Below, piece by piece: positions 16,820 to 26,193 of a stretch of DNA of 64,000 bases. The stretch comes from Bacillota bacterium (lineage in GTDB: Bacteria; Bacillota; Clostridia; Oscillospirales; Acutalibacteraceae), in the NCBI GenBank assembly GCA_023410445.1, contig JAEYPT010000008.1, positions 310,001 through 374,000 on the forward strand, read 5' to 3'. Made by a program: the position numbers and the translations under genes. Within the stretch, counting starts at the first letter, position 1. Each line of letters opens with the position of its first letter. Under the pieces are notes generated by a model. That model saw only the letters and a list, made by a program, of their open reading frames with translations. It ran no database searches and had not been told where the DNA came from.

Positions 16820-17305
16820 TCATTTGTTCAGCAGGCTTTTGTCGTTTGCCCGGTCGATCACATTTTGCCTGAAATTGATTACTTTATGTTCATATTCCCG
16901 ATTCATGAATTCGGAGTGAATCATGAAATCGGCGGTCGCCCGGTTGTTCGCGATGGGAATGTCGTAAACCTGAGCGATACGCAACAGGGCTTTCACATCC
17001 GGATCATGAGGCTGCGCTTCCAGAGGATCGGAAAAGAAAACCACAAAGTTGATGACGCCCTCCACGATTTTCGCACCGATCTGCTGGTCGCCTCCCAGCG
17101 GGCCGCTGTTATAGCCTTTTACCGGAAGACCGGTTTTTTCCGCTACCAGATTGGCCGTCGTGCCCGTTCCGCAGAGGAAATGGTTCCGCAGAATTTCCTG
17201 GTTTTCCGAGCACCACTCGATCAGTTCCCGCTTTTTCCCGTCGTGGGCAATCAGGGCGATCGTCTTCTGCTTCCCGATTGTAAACGTTATAAATTCATTT
17301 TCCAT
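16820..17305 (-). CDS. mgsA: Methylglyoxal synthase
   Basis: 161 residues. Family signatures are all present: IALIAHDGKKRELIEW, CGTGTTANLV, GPLGGDQQIGAKI with the catalytic Asp, and FFSDPLEAQPHDPDVKALLR. The enzyme converts dihydroxyacetone phosphate to methylglyoxal and phosphate, bypassing lower glycolysis when sugar phosphates build up. About 20 extra C-terminal residues (HKVINFRQNVIDRAND) extend beyond the usual end. Its only operon partner is the HPr-like protein, suggesting local control by that protein. Confidence 0.95.
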   Translation of the reverse strand: MENEFITFTIGKQKTIALIAHDGKKRELIEWCSENQEILRNHFLCGTGTTANLVAEKTGLPVKGYNSGPLGGDQQIGAKIVEGVINFVVFFSDPLEAQPHDPDVKALLRIAQVYDIPIANNRATADFMIHSEFMNREYEHKVINFRQNVIDRANDKSLLNK

Positions 17306-17403
17306 ATTGTTCTCCTGGTTTTATTTTTTGTAGCTTCATCGGGTCGACTGAATTCCGCTTTCATTATATCACTTTTTAACCGATGTGCATATCAAATTAA
17401 CTT

Positions 17404-17871
17404 TTATCCCTTTAGCCGCAAACAAAGAAAACGGGTATGCTCGATAGGATTATCGTAATACGGCTCAATCTCCTCAAAACCAAGCTTACAATAAAGCGTC
17501 TGCGCGCTTTTCATGGTCGGAAGCGTGTCCAGCAGCATAAATGCATAGCCCTCCGCCTTTGCATCGCGGATCACCTTTTCAGCAAGCTTTTCCCCCAGTT
17601 TTAACCCGCGGAACCGGCTGCGCACGTAAAGTCTCTTCATTTCGCACCGTTCCCTGTCGAACCGTCTGAGGCCAACGCATCCAGCGGGGGAACCGTCACA
17701 ATATGCAAGGTACAGCCTTCCGTCGGGCTTTGAATATTTCCCCGGAAGGGACGCAAACTCTTCGGGGTAACTTTGAAAGGCCAAGTCAATTCCCAGTGAA
17801 GAAACATATTCCCCCAGCAGTTCCCGGACCGTATCAATGCTGCCACAGGCTTCCTTGATTTCAAGCTGCAT
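17404..17871 (-). CDS. GNAT-family N-acetyltransferase
   Basis: About 155 residues with the GNAT acetyl-CoA motif (RLYVRSRFRGLKLGEKLAEK) and the C-terminal KLGFEEIEPYYDNP stretch seen in small-molecule acetyltransferases. An ATG at 17898 overlaps the stop of the GH94 gene (TAATG), but the downstream ATG at 17871 has AGGAG in range and is preferred. It is likely translationally coupled to the GH94 phosphorylase gene. Substrate cannot be told from sequence. Confidence 0.78.
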   Translation of the reverse strand: MQLEIKEACGSIDTVRELLGEYVSSLGIDLAFQSYPEEFASLPGKYSKPDGRLYLAYCDGSPAGCVGLRRFDRERCEMKRLYVRSRFRGLKLGEKLAEKVIRDAKAEGYAFMLLDTLPTMKSAQTLYCKLGFEEIEPYYDNPIEHTRFLCLRLKG

Positions 17872-17897
17872 TCCAGCCTTTTCTCCTTCCGAAAACA

Positions 17898-20297
17898 TTA
17901 GATCATTTCGATAAGCACTTGGTTAACATCTTTGAGAAGGCTAACGGGAATCCGGCTGTCTTCAAGCCCCGCACCGTTCAGAATTACCTTTCGGATTCCC
18001 TTCTGGCTGTGGTTCGGATTATTTACCGTAATCTCCAGCTGTTTGCCCCGGAATATCTTTTTTATCGAAAGGCCCTCCCATTCGGAGGGGATGCACGGAT
18101 CAACGAGAAGATTTTCGGCGTCCGGCCGGATTCCGAGGATTCCTTCGACGCAGGCTACCATGACCGTGGAGGCAGTTCCCGTAAGCCAGTGCACGTTTGC
18201 CCTGCCGAACGATGGGCTGTCCTTTCCCTCGATAAACTGGCCGTGGACATACGGCTCCATCACCCGAACTTCGGCCTGGTTATTCATTTCCGCCGGATTG
18301 CATTTTTTGAAATATTGGTAGGCGCGGTCACCGTTGCCGAGAAGGGCTTCCGCCAGAATCAGCCAGCCCTGCGTCTGCGAAAAAATTCCGGCGTTTTCCT
18401 TGCAGCCGGGATTGTAAACGATCATCAGCGCGCCCGGAAAAGCGTGATCCCGATACGGGGGATAATGAATCATTGCGCCGTGCTCCGTATTGAGGAGCCG
18501 ATCAACCTGATCCATAGCCAACTTCGCCTGTGTACTGTCCGCCGCGCCGCTGATCACCGACCAGCTCTGCGGATTCAGCCACATGCTCGCCTCCGGGTCA
18601 TCCTTGGAGCCGACTGCGGCGCCGTCTTCCCGGAAACCGCGGAGGAACCGGTCGCCCTGCCAGCAGTTTTTCTGAATGGAATCCAGAAGCGTCTTCTGCT
18701 TTTCCTCCAGATACGCCGCGTAATCGCCGTCACCTTTGCCTTTGGCATAGTCCGTAAGGATTTTCATGGCATAGTAAAGCTGAAACGCAACAAAGGAGGA
18801 CTCCCCCCTTTGCCCCAGCCGCAGACAATCGTTCCAGTCGGCGTAAAGACCCGCCGGCATTCCGTGGGCACCCATATGCTCCAGACTGAACTGCACCGCC
18901 TTTTTCAGGTGCTCGTAAACCGTCACTTCCCCGTGATCCGCATACGGGATCGCCTCATCGAGGAATGCGGTGTTGCCGCTTTCGTTCAGGTACATGGATA
19001 CGGTGGGGAACAGCCAGAGCGCGTCGTCCGCGCGGTAGGACGGATGCCCCGTAGCCTGCACGTAGGAAATATCGTCGGGCGTATCCTCATGGCCGGGGTT
19101 ATGATTGTACTTAACAAGGGGCAATCCGGCCCCGCAGAAGGCCTGAGCCGAAAGCATAAAACGGAGCCGGTCAAGGGCAAGTGCCGGGTCAAGCGCGATA
19201 ATACCCTGAATATCCTGAACGGTATCCCGGTAACCGTAGCCGTTTCGGAGTCCGCAGTAAAGGAAGGATGCCGCACGTGACCAGAGGAACGTAATAAAGC
19301 ACTGATAGGCGTTCCAGGTGTTAACCATGCAGTCGAAGTTTGGGTCCGGTGTTTTCACCTGAAGGTGTTCCAGCTTTCCGTGCCAGAAGGCTTTCAGTTC
19401 GGAAAGCTCCTTCTCCGCCCGGCCCGGAACTTCGTAACGGTCCAGAATTTCTGCGGCCTCGAACTCGTTCTTCGCACCCAGAACATAGATGAGTTCTTTG
19501 GACTCGCCGGCTTCGAGGGTGAAATTTGTCTGGAGCGCGCCGCAGGAGTTGAGGCAGTAGTTCAGTTGGTTCCCACAGCTTCCCCGCTCCACGGCAATCG
19601 GGTTGGAATAGCTCCGGTACTGCCCTAAAAAAGCCCGGAGGTCGCCGTCGTAGCCGTCCGCCTTCGCACCCGCGAGACCGAAAAAGCGCTCTTTCCCGTT
19701 TGTTCCGTCGCTCTTCCGCTTTTCATACGGATTGATCCGCTGGAGAATCATGCGGCCGTCAAGGAATTCAGTTTGGGTGATAAATTCCGTATACTGCAGG
19801 TTAACACCGTCCTGCTCGTAATTGCTGTCGGAAGTGAATTCCGCAAACCCGAAAGCCGAAAGCTTTCTTTGGAAATTGCCGTTGTTCGTTACCCGGAGGC
19901 GCCAAACCTCATAGGTTTCGTCCAGCGGTACATAATAGAGCGTTTCCGTACCGATTCCGCCGTACTCCGACGTGATTACCGTATACGCCGTGCCGTGGCG
20001 GCACTCGCTGTGATAGGAGGAAAGCGGCTTTCCAACGGGCTGCCAGGAAGCCGACCAGTAATCCCCGCTGTCACTGTCCCGGAGATAAATATACCGGCCC
20101 GGCTTATCGTCCGCATTGAACCGATACCGGAGGATTCTGCCGTTGGCGCCGGATTCTACAAAACTGTAGCCTCCCGCATTGTTGGAAATAATAGCGCCGT
20201 AAGCAGGTGACCCAAGATAATTGGCCCATGGGGCGGGCGTGTCTGGCCGTGTGATCACATATTCCCTGTTTTTTTCGTCAAAGAAACCATAATTCAT
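17898..20297 (-). CDS. GH94 inverting disaccharide phosphorylase
   Basis: 799 residues, the usual length for cellobiose and N,N'-diacetylchitobiose phosphorylases. The N-terminal part (REYVITRPDTPAPWANYLGS and AGGYSFVESG) strongly resembles chitobiose phosphorylase. The catalytic general acid lies in YADWNDCL, with Asp490 as the expected residue. The C-terminal EPYVHGQFIEG and RANVHWLTGTAS are typical. It splits a beta-linked disaccharide with phosphate to a sugar-1-phosphate and a free sugar in the cytoplasm. I cannot choose between glucose and N-acetylglucosamine substrates. No dedicated transporter is adjacent. Confidence 0.88.
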   Translation of the reverse strand: MNYGFFDEKNREYVITRPDTPAPWANYLGSPAYGAIISNNAGGYSFVESGANGRILRYRFNADDKPGRYIYLRDSDSGDYWSASWQPVGKPLSSYHSECRHGTAYTVITSEYGGIGTETLYYVPLDETYEVWRLRVTNNGNFQRKLSAFGFAEFTSDSNYEQDGVNLQYTEFITQTEFLDGRMILQRINPYEKRKSDGTNGKERFFGLAGAKADGYDGDLRAFLGQYRSYSNPIAVERGSCGNQLNYCLNSCGALQTNFTLEAGESKELIYVLGAKNEFEAAEILDRYEVPGRAEKELSELKAFWHGKLEHLQVKTPDPNFDCMVNTWNAYQCFITFLWSRAASFLYCGLRNGYGYRDTVQDIQGIIALDPALALDRLRFMLSAQAFCGAGLPLVKYNHNPGHEDTPDDISYVQATGHPSYRADDALWLFPTVSMYLNESGNTAFLDEAIPYADHGEVTVYEHLKKAVQFSLEHMGAHGMPAGLYADWNDCLRLGQRGESSFVAFQLYYAMKILTDYAKGKGDGDYAAYLEEKQKTLLDSIQKNCWQGDRFLRGFREDGAAVGSKDDPEASMWLNPQSWSVISGAADSTQAKLAMDQVDRLLNTEHGAMIHYPPYRDHAFPGALMIVYNPGCKENAGIFSQTQGWLILAEALLGNGDRAYQYFKKCNPAEMNNQAEVRVMEPYVHGQFIEGKDSPSFGRANVHWLTGTASTVMVACVEGILGIRPDAENLLVDPCIPSEWEGLSIKKIFRGKQLEITVNNPNHSQKGIRKVILNGAGLEDSRIPVSLLKDVNQVLIEMI

Positions 20298-20593
20298 TTT
20301 CTTTCCTCCCGTGTGACTTTGATCCGCGGAGCCGCTGTCCGGTTTACTTCTTTTGTATTATATCATAGAAGCAATTCACCGGAAAGTGGCATGGTGCACA
20401 ACAAATGCGTTCCTCTGCCGTTCCTCTTCCCGAAAAATGGTTTGAAACGCGGTAAATCCTCCCGCCGGTGCTAATAATTCCCTATTAGATTTCTGTCGTA
20501 TCTCCCATTAAAACTTCCAGCCTGGATTTTATAATAAATTGTGAATGGAACCGGTGCTTTCCGGCCGGTCTGGAAAGAGGGATTTCAGAAAGA

Positions 20594-21442
20594 ATGCAAA
20601 AAGTTGGACGGCGATGTTTTTCTTTTCTTCTCGGCCTGTTTGTTTTTATGCCGGGACTCCTGTTGTTTTCCCCGCAGGCGGCCTCCGCCGCAGCCAATTA
20701 TGGCGCTACATACGATAACCCCACGTTTTTGAGCGACACCAACAACGATTTTACGGTGCAGGGCGTTTACCGAATTAAACTGACCAGTCTCAACGGCCAG
20801 ATTCCCAACCCATCATTCTCCTCGCCCGGCATTTTCAACCTTCAGGCGTTTGGAAAATCGGGCAGCGACTACTATTTTTTATTGATTGCAGCGGAAAATC
20901 CCGGCGATCAGGCGGACCTATACGTAAACGGAACGAAGCTCCTGACCGCGACGGTCGGAAGAAATTTTCTCAGTGACACTAATAACGATTTCACGGTATT
21001 GGGCACCTATCAGATTCGGATTACCTGCCCGAACGGAAAAATACCGAATCTGATTTTCGGCACCCCGGGCGTATTTACATCCAAACTGATCAAAACCTGC
21101 GGCTGTGACCTTTATTTTCGGATTACCTCCGTCGGTGCTGTGGGAACTCAATCTGGCCTTTATGTAAACGGAACCAGACTGCTCACCGCAACGGCAGGAA
21201 CATCCTTCAAGAGTGACACAAACGACGATTTCACCGTAAATGGCACTTATCAGATCAAGCTCACAAGCCTGAACGGCAAGGTTCCAAATCTGGTTTTTGG
21301 AACCCCTGGCGTATTTACCTACCGGCTGGTCAAAACCTCCGGCAGTGATTATTACTTTAAAATCACCGCCGTGGGCGCATGCGGTGCCAAATCCGGAGTG
21401 TACGTCAACGGAGCGCGGCTTCTGGTCGCGGCTGTCGGGTAA
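20594..21442 (+). CDS. Secreted protein with three 80-residue repeats
   Basis: 282 residues with a signal peptide (LLGLFVFMPGLLLFSPQAAS, cleavage near residue 33). The mature part is three tandem repeats starting at residues 47, 127 and 207, each exactly 80 residues with no gaps. Each begins SDTNNDFTV and includes a TYQIKLTSLNGK-like strand, FGTPGVFT, a DYYFKITAVGA-like strand and GLYVNGTRLLTAT. The pattern suggests beta-sandwich modules. I do not recognise a named family. The next gene carries diverged copies of the same module, so both are probably surface or extracellular proteins of one system. Confidence 0.72.
   Translation: MQKVGRRCFSFLLGLFVFMPGLLLFSPQAASAAANYGATYDNPTFLSDTNNDFTVQGVYRIKLTSLNGQIPNPSFSSPGIFNLQAFGKSGSDYYFLLIAAENPGDQADLYVNGTKLLTATVGRNFLSDTNNDFTVLGTYQIRITCPNGKIPNLIFGTPGVFTSKLIKTCGCDLYFRITSVGAVGTQSGLYVNGTRLLTATAGTSFKSDTNDDFTVNGTYQIKLTSLNGKVPNLVFGTPGVFTYRLVKTSGSDYYFKITAVGACGAKSGVYVNGARLLVAAVG
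20732..21439 (+). repeat. Three tandem 240-bp coding repeats
   Basis: The repeats start at 20732, 20972 and 21212 with an exact 240-bp period, the last slightly shorter at its end. The protein similarity between units is high, so the array looks like recent in-frame duplication. Confidence 0.8.
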
Positions 21443-21515
21443 GTAAAGTGCGGGTTTTCGCGGCGGCACCCTGCGGGGACTGCGGAATTCCCGAAATAAA
21501 GAGAGGGTATAAACC

Positions 21516-23285
21516 ATGAAAAAACAATTCCGAATCACAAGCCTCACTCTGGCGCTCCTGCTTATTTTTTCGCTGTTCGGGGGAACGGCTGTCTTTGCGG
21601 CCGAGAACCAGTCCATTCAGTTTTCCAACAATTTCACTTCCGTTACAGAACTGGACAAAGGCGCCATGCAGTTCTACGGCGCGCTGCTGACGGATCCCTC
21701 CCTGACACTTACCGTAACGTCGAGTGACAAGGATACACTTGATGCGGAGGTGCAGGAAATCCTCCCGCATTCCGGCTCCTATCTTCTGGGCGTGATGGCC
21801 TGGAAATCCGGAACTGCAACGCTGACCTTCACGCTATCCGACGGTACTACGCTTACGCAGACCATCACGGTCAGCAACACCGAGGTTCAAAAGAATTATA
21901 CCCTGACCTCCGATACCGTGAGCGACTTTTCCCTGGCACAGGGCAACAGCTACACCATCAAGCTGCATTATGTCGGCGGCGATTCTCTCCTGGGCATGCC
22001 TCTTCTGATGACAAACGATCAGGAAGACATCGTGGGTATCCGCCTGGTTGACGCCGATCCGGATAACGGCGATTACTTTTACCGTGTTGACGCGGTGGGC
22101 AGTGTGGGACAAAGTGCCGAGCTATATACGACAAATATGGAATTCGTCCCGGAAAAGCTCTGCAAGGTGACCATCACTGCAAATAAAGGCCTAAGCCTCG
22201 ACACCAACGCCGCGACAATCTATCAGGCTGAAAAGCCCGAGTTCGTCTATACCTGCAACATCGGTGACACCTACCGCTTTGTGGCGCGCACGAATTCCGC
22301 AACGGCGCCCAAGGTAAGCACAACCACCAACGGAGTTGTATCGGCTTCCCTGATTGGGAAGGTCCCGGGCGGATACGAATACCGCATGAAAGCAGTAAAG
22401 GATGGCGAAGCAGTTGTGCGCGTCACGCTGAACGGTGAAACCGCCTCCTTCCCGGTCTCCGTCAACACGGAGTCGCAGGAGCCGTACGTTATCTCTGACA
22501 CGCCTAAATCGATCAATCTGGAAAAAGGGAAAGCATATACCTATAAATTCTCGATGATGGGCGGCGGCGAGCCGAGTTTCACAACCGGCACCGGCGGAGT
22601 GGTTTCCACCCCGGCCGTGAGGAAAGACGGAATCAACTATTTCGTTACCGTAACCGGCACTGGAAAAGCAAACACCGGCACTTCCCTGAACGTGACGTTC
22701 CAGCAAAGCAGCGGCGATCATTACACCCAAAACGTTGCAAACATCACCCTGACGCAGCCGAAGGCGGTACCGCCGAAATCCGACACAAGCGGCAACTTTG
22801 CGGTGAAGCAGGGACAAAGCTATACCTTTAAAATCACGGGCGCCTCAAGCTTCGGCCCGGGAACGGCGGGAATCTTCAAGACGGAAAAAATCGGAACTTC
22901 CGGGAACGACGTGTACTACCGGATCACCGCAACCGGGAAACCGGGTCAGCAGACGGGCTTTTATATGACGGCGGCCGGACTGCCCGCTCAGAAAGTGTGC
23001 ATGGTCACCGTAGACCTGCCGGTGGAAATCCGCTCCGACACCAACTCAGATTTCACCCTTGCGAAGGATTCCTCCTATCTGTTCAAAATCACAGCTCCCG
23101 GAGCGGAGAGTATCCATTTCGGTATGGGCAGCGAAGGTGTATTCACAGTTTCCCTCGTAAAGCACACCGGGAATGATTTCTATTACCGGATTACCGCCGT
23201 TGGAAAATCCGGCAGCGCATCGGGCATTTATACTTCCCTGCCGGGACAGAGTGCGAAAAGGATTTGCGCCGTTTCCATTGCTTAA
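21516..23285 (+). CDS. Secreted multi-module protein related to the 80-residue repeat protein
   Basis: 589 residues with a signal peptide (SLTLALLLIFSLFGGTAVFA). At least four copies of a diverged module of 80-100 residues are visible: SDTVSDFSLAQGNSYTIKL at 132, SDTPKSINLEKGKAYTYKF at 327, SDTSGNFAVKQGQSYTFKI at 422 and SDTNSDFTLAKDSSYLFKI at 507. A weaker one is near 229. Each ends with a GxYxxTAVGKxGxxxGxY-like strand. No sortase motif, transmembrane anchor or catalytic residue is evident. Preceded by GAGAGGG and followed by a perfect terminator. Function unknown; adhesion or carbohydrate binding is possible. Confidence 0.7.
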   Translation: MKKQFRITSLTLALLLIFSLFGGTAVFAAENQSIQFSNNFTSVTELDKGAMQFYGALLTDPSLTLTVTSSDKDTLDAEVQEILPHSGSYLLGVMAWKSGTATLTFTLSDGTTLTQTITVSNTEVQKNYTLTSDTVSDFSLAQGNSYTIKLHYVGGDSLLGMPLLMTNDQEDIVGIRLVDADPDNGDYFYRVDAVGSVGQSAELYTTNMEFVPEKLCKVTITANKGLSLDTNAATIYQAEKPEFVYTCNIGDTYRFVARTNSATAPKVSTTTNGVVSASLIGKVPGGYEYRMKAVKDGEAVVRVTLNGETASFPVSVNTESQEPYVISDTPKSINLEKGKAYTYKFSMMGGGEPSFTTGTGGVVSTPAVRKDGINYFVTVTGTGKANTGTSLNVTFQQSSGDHYTQNVANITLTQPKAVPPKSDTSGNFAVKQGQSYTFKITGASSFGPGTAGIFKTEKIGTSGNDVYYRITATGKPGQQTGFYMTAAGLPAQKVCMVTVDLPVEIRSDTNSDFTLAKDSSYLFKITAPGAESIHFGMGSEGVFTVSLVKHTGNDFYYRITAVGKSGSASGIYTSLPGQSAKRICAVSIA

Positions 23286-23306
23286 CGGTTTTCACCAGGA
23301 CATTTG

Positions 23307-23348
23307 AAAAGCAGCCTCACGGCTCCATGGAGCCGTGAGGCTGCTTTT
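23307..23348. terminator. Bidirectional terminator, 42-bp perfect palindrome
   Basis: AAAAGCAGCCTCACGGCTC is followed by CATG and the exact complement. It serves the repeat-protein gene and the convergent pot operon. Confidence 0.88.
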
Positions 23349-23374
23349 GTTTTGTTTGCGCAAGTGCGGAACTT

Positions 23375-24562
23375 CTATTTGAGTTCCCGCTTCTTTTTCA
23401 CTTTTTTGAAAACGACAATGCCGACATAAAGCGCCAGGAACCCGGCCAGCACCGCGGCGAGCGTCGCCGTCTGCCCCGGACCGCCCATTTTCACCTGCGC
23501 CCAGAGGGTATCGAGCAACAGGCTGGTATCGTCGGGCAGATTCGTGTAGGTTTCGGCTTTACTCATCACGCTCTGCGGCGGATAAATAATCGGGTTTTCC
23601 TGTGTTTCCTTCGGCAGCAGCTTTTTGGCAGCGTCTTCAGGCGTGGAATAACCGACGTAATCCATATTTGCTGCGGCAATCTCCGGCTCACAGAGAAAAT
23701 TGATGTACGCCTCGGCTTCCCTTTTGTGCCGGGCGCTCGTCGGGATGCACATGGAATCAATAAAGGCGTTTGTGCCTTCCTTCGTCGGAATCGAAAAACC
23801 GATGTCCTTATTCTGGCTCACCAGCGTCGCGGCGTCGCCCGCGTAATACGGAGCAAGCCACGCCTCGCCGCTTGACATTTTATCGAAGATCTGGTCCATG
23901 ACGTACGCCTGAACCAGCGGCTTCTGCTGCTCCAGAAGCTTTGCCGACTGCGTCCATTCCTCCGACTTTGTGGAGTTGTAGGAGAAACCGAGAATCTTCT
24001 GCGCGATACCGAACGCGTCGCGGGGGTTGTCAAACATCAGAATTTTTCCCGCGTATTTCGGGTTCCAGAGAATCTTCCAGTCGTCGACCTTCTCCTTGAC
24101 GTATTTCTTATTGTAGAAAATACCCACCACGCCCCACGTGTAGGGGATGGAGTACTCGTTTTTCGGGTCGTACACCTGATTGCGGTACTGCTGATCAATA
24201 TATTTGTAGTTCGGAATATTTGAGAAATCCAGCTTCTGAATCAGTTTTTCCTGAATCATCTTCGCAATCATATAATCCGATGGGACAATGACGTCGTAGC
24301 TTGCTCCGCCGCTCACCAGCTTGGAATAAAGCGATTCGTTGTCCTCAAAGGTGGTGTAATTGACCTTGATGCCGGTCCTCTTCGTAAATTCCTCGTTGAC
24401 GTTCATGGAACCGTCCGTACCCGGTGAAATATATTCGCCCCAGTTATAGACGTTGATGGTCACACCGGAGGACGGTGCTGTGGCAGCCCCGGCGGGCACA
24501 GCCGGAAGCGAAGCCGCTAATACAGAGGCGGCGAGAAACGCCGAAAGCCATTTCTTTCTCAT
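23375..24562 (-). CDS. potD: Spermidine/putrescine ABC transporter, substrate-binding protein
   Basis: 395 residues. An N-terminal signal peptide is followed by the polyamine-binding protein pattern: VYNWGEYISPG, PSDYMIAKM, PYTWGVVGIFYNKKYV and WLAPYYAGDAATL. Unlike most Gram-positive PotD proteins it has no lipobox cysteine. Instead it ends with a hydrophobic helix and basic tail (ATLAAVLAGFLALYVGIVVF, then KKVKKKRELK), implying a C-terminal membrane anchor. It is the last gene of potABCD, 3 bp after potC, and captures polyamine outside the membrane. Confidence 0.9.
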   Translation of the reverse strand: MRKKWLSAFLAASVLAASLPAVPAGAATAPSSGVTINVYNWGEYISPGTDGSMNVNEEFTKRTGIKVNYTTFEDNESLYSKLVSGGASYDVIVPSDYMIAKMIQEKLIQKLDFSNIPNYKYIDQQYRNQVYDPKNEYSIPYTWGVVGIFYNKKYVKEKVDDWKILWNPKYAGKILMFDNPRDAFGIAQKILGFSYNSTKSEEWTQSAKLLEQQKPLVQAYVMDQIFDKMSSGEAWLAPYYAGDAATLVSQNKDIGFSIPTKEGTNAFIDSMCIPTSARHKREAEAYINFLCEPEIAAANMDYVGYSTPEDAAKKLLPKETQENPIIYPPQSVMSKAETYTNLPDDTSLLLDTLWAQVKMGGPGQTATLAAVLAGFLALYVGIVVFKKVKKKRELK

Positions 24563-24565
24563 AGC

Positions 24566-25378
24566 TCACACCTCCCTTTTCGCAGCCGCAGAAGGCTTTT
24601 TTTCCTTCGAGCTGCGGAAATTGATGACGAGCAGAAGTAGGAGAATGACCCCGAACAGCAGGGTTGAAAGCGCGTTGATCTCCGGGCTGACACGCTTGCG
24701 CGTCATGGAATAGATGAAAATCGGCAGCGTCTGCGTAGTGCCGCTGGTGAAATAGCTGATGACAAAGTCGTCGATGGAAAGGGTGAACGCCATAATCATC
24801 CCGGTCAGGATACCGGGGAAAATTTCAGGAAGCACCACCCGAAAAAACGCGGAAAGTGGATTGCAGCCGAGGTCCTGCGCCGCTTCGGAAAGATTCGGAT
24901 TCATCTGCCCAAGCTTCGGAAGTATCGAAAGGATCACATACGGCAGGCAGAACGTGATATGCGCCAGAACCAAGGAAACCATGCCGAGCGAGCCGTTTCC
25001 AAGGATGCGCGCGGCGAACACAAACAGCAGCATCAGTGAAACACCGGTGACGATGTCAGGATTCACCATCGGGAAATTCGTAACGTTCATCACGGCGCGC
25101 TTCGTCCATTTTTTCATGCCGAAAATGCCGACGGCTGCCGCCGTACCGATCGACGTGGAAACCAATGCCGCAATGATGGCGATGATCAGCGTGTTCCGAA
25201 GCGCATCCAGAAGCATCTGGTCCTGAAACAGGGTGGAATACCACCGAAACGAAAAACCAGACCACACCGACCGGCTCATGGTTGAGGTATCGTTGAACGA
25301 AAAAACGATCAGCACCGCAATCGGCGCGTAAAGGAACAGGAAAATTAGGAACAGATAGGCACGGGAAAGAGTCTTCAT
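24566..25378 (-). CDS. potC: Spermidine/putrescine ABC transporter permease
   Basis: 270 residues, about six transmembrane segments. The cytoplasmic EAA loop (EAAQDLGCNPLSAFFRVVLP) couples to the ATPase, and DFVISYFTSG is characteristic of PotC. Its start overlaps the potB stop by 4 nt. Confidence 0.92.
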   Translation of the reverse strand: MKTLSRAYLFLIFLFLYAPIAVLIVFSFNDTSTMSRSVWSGFSFRWYSTLFQDQMLLDALRNTLIIAIIAALVSTSIGTAAAVGIFGMKKWTKRAVMNVTNFPMVNPDIVTGVSLMLLFVFAARILGNGSLGMVSLVLAHITFCLPYVILSILPKLGQMNPNLSEAAQDLGCNPLSAFFRVVLPEIFPGILTGMIMAFTLSIDDFVISYFTSGTTQTLPIFIYSMTRKRVSPEINALSTLLFGVILLLLLVINFRSSKEKKPSAAAKREV

Positions 25379-26193
25379 ACCATAACTCCCCCTTCCGTCG
25401 CGCCGTTCTCATCAAACTGGTTCATGATGCCCATACAGATAAGAATCAGGACCATCAGTACCAGCGAGATTGCAGAACCGAGGTTCGGGTTATAGGCGGA
25501 ACCGAGGAACTGCATGTCGATAAGGTCGCCGATGAGAAGATTTCCGCCGCCGCCGAGCATTTTCGAAATAATGAAGGTGGAAACGGCTGGAACGAAAACC
25601 ATCGTCACGCCCGAAATGATGCCCGGCATGCTCATCGGAAGCGTTACGCGCCAGAACACCGTGCGCGCGTCCGCGCCGAGATCCTCGGCCGCTTCAATCA
25701 CGCTCGAGTCAATCTTCGTCAGTACGGAATAAAGCGGCAGGATCATATAGGGAATGTAATTATACACCATGCCGAGCACTACCGCGCCCTGCGTGTTGAT
25801 CATGTGCAGCGCGGGAAGTCCAAGACCCTGCAGCAATCGGTTAATGAGGCCGCTGTCCTCCAGGATGGTCATCCACGCATACGTGCGCAGCAGAAAGTTC
25901 ATCCACATCGGCAGCATGACGAGCAGAATCAGCACGTTCTGCTGGCGTGCGCGTGTTCTCGCAATCAGGAACGCCAGCGGATAGCCAAGCACCAGGCTGA
26001 TTACGGTTGCGATGGCGCCGAGCCAGATGGACCGAAGGAAAACATTCGAGTACTGCCCGACCCCCTCCAGATTCATCAGGGTAAATTTGCCGTCGCGCCC
26101 GGTAAAGGCGAACACCACCACCAGGACCGTCGGCACAAGAATAAAAACCGCCATCCAGACCAGATAAGGCAGGGACGCTGATTTAGCTTTCAT
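25375..26193 (-). CDS. potB: Spermidine/putrescine ABC transporter permease
   Basis: 272 residues with about six membrane segments. The EAA loop reads EAAEDLGADARTVFWRVTLP. FLLRTYAWMTILEDSGLINR and NYIPYMILPLYSVL are typical of PotB. It begins immediately after the potA stop and overlaps potC, so translation is coupled. Confidence 0.92.
   Translation of the reverse strand: MKAKSASLPYLVWMAVFILVPTVLVVVFAFTGRDGKFTLMNLEGVGQYSNVFLRSIWLGAIATVISLVLGYPLAFLIARTRARQQNVLILLVMLPMWMNFLLRTYAWMTILEDSGLINRLLQGLGLPALHMINTQGAVVLGMVYNYIPYMILPLYSVLTKIDSSVIEAAEDLGADARTVFWRVTLPMSMPGIISGVTMVFVPAVSTFIISKMLGGGGNLLIGDLIDMQFLGSAYNPNLGSAISLVLMVLILICMGIMNQFDENGATEGGVMV

Noticed and set aside
17919..19280. 453-codon open frame antisense to the GH94 gene
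   Set aside because: Shadow of the phosphorylase gene with no domain or ribosome binding site.
20732..21439. CRISPR-like repeat array
   Set aside because: The 240-bp period is an in-frame protein repeat, without spacers or short direct repeats.
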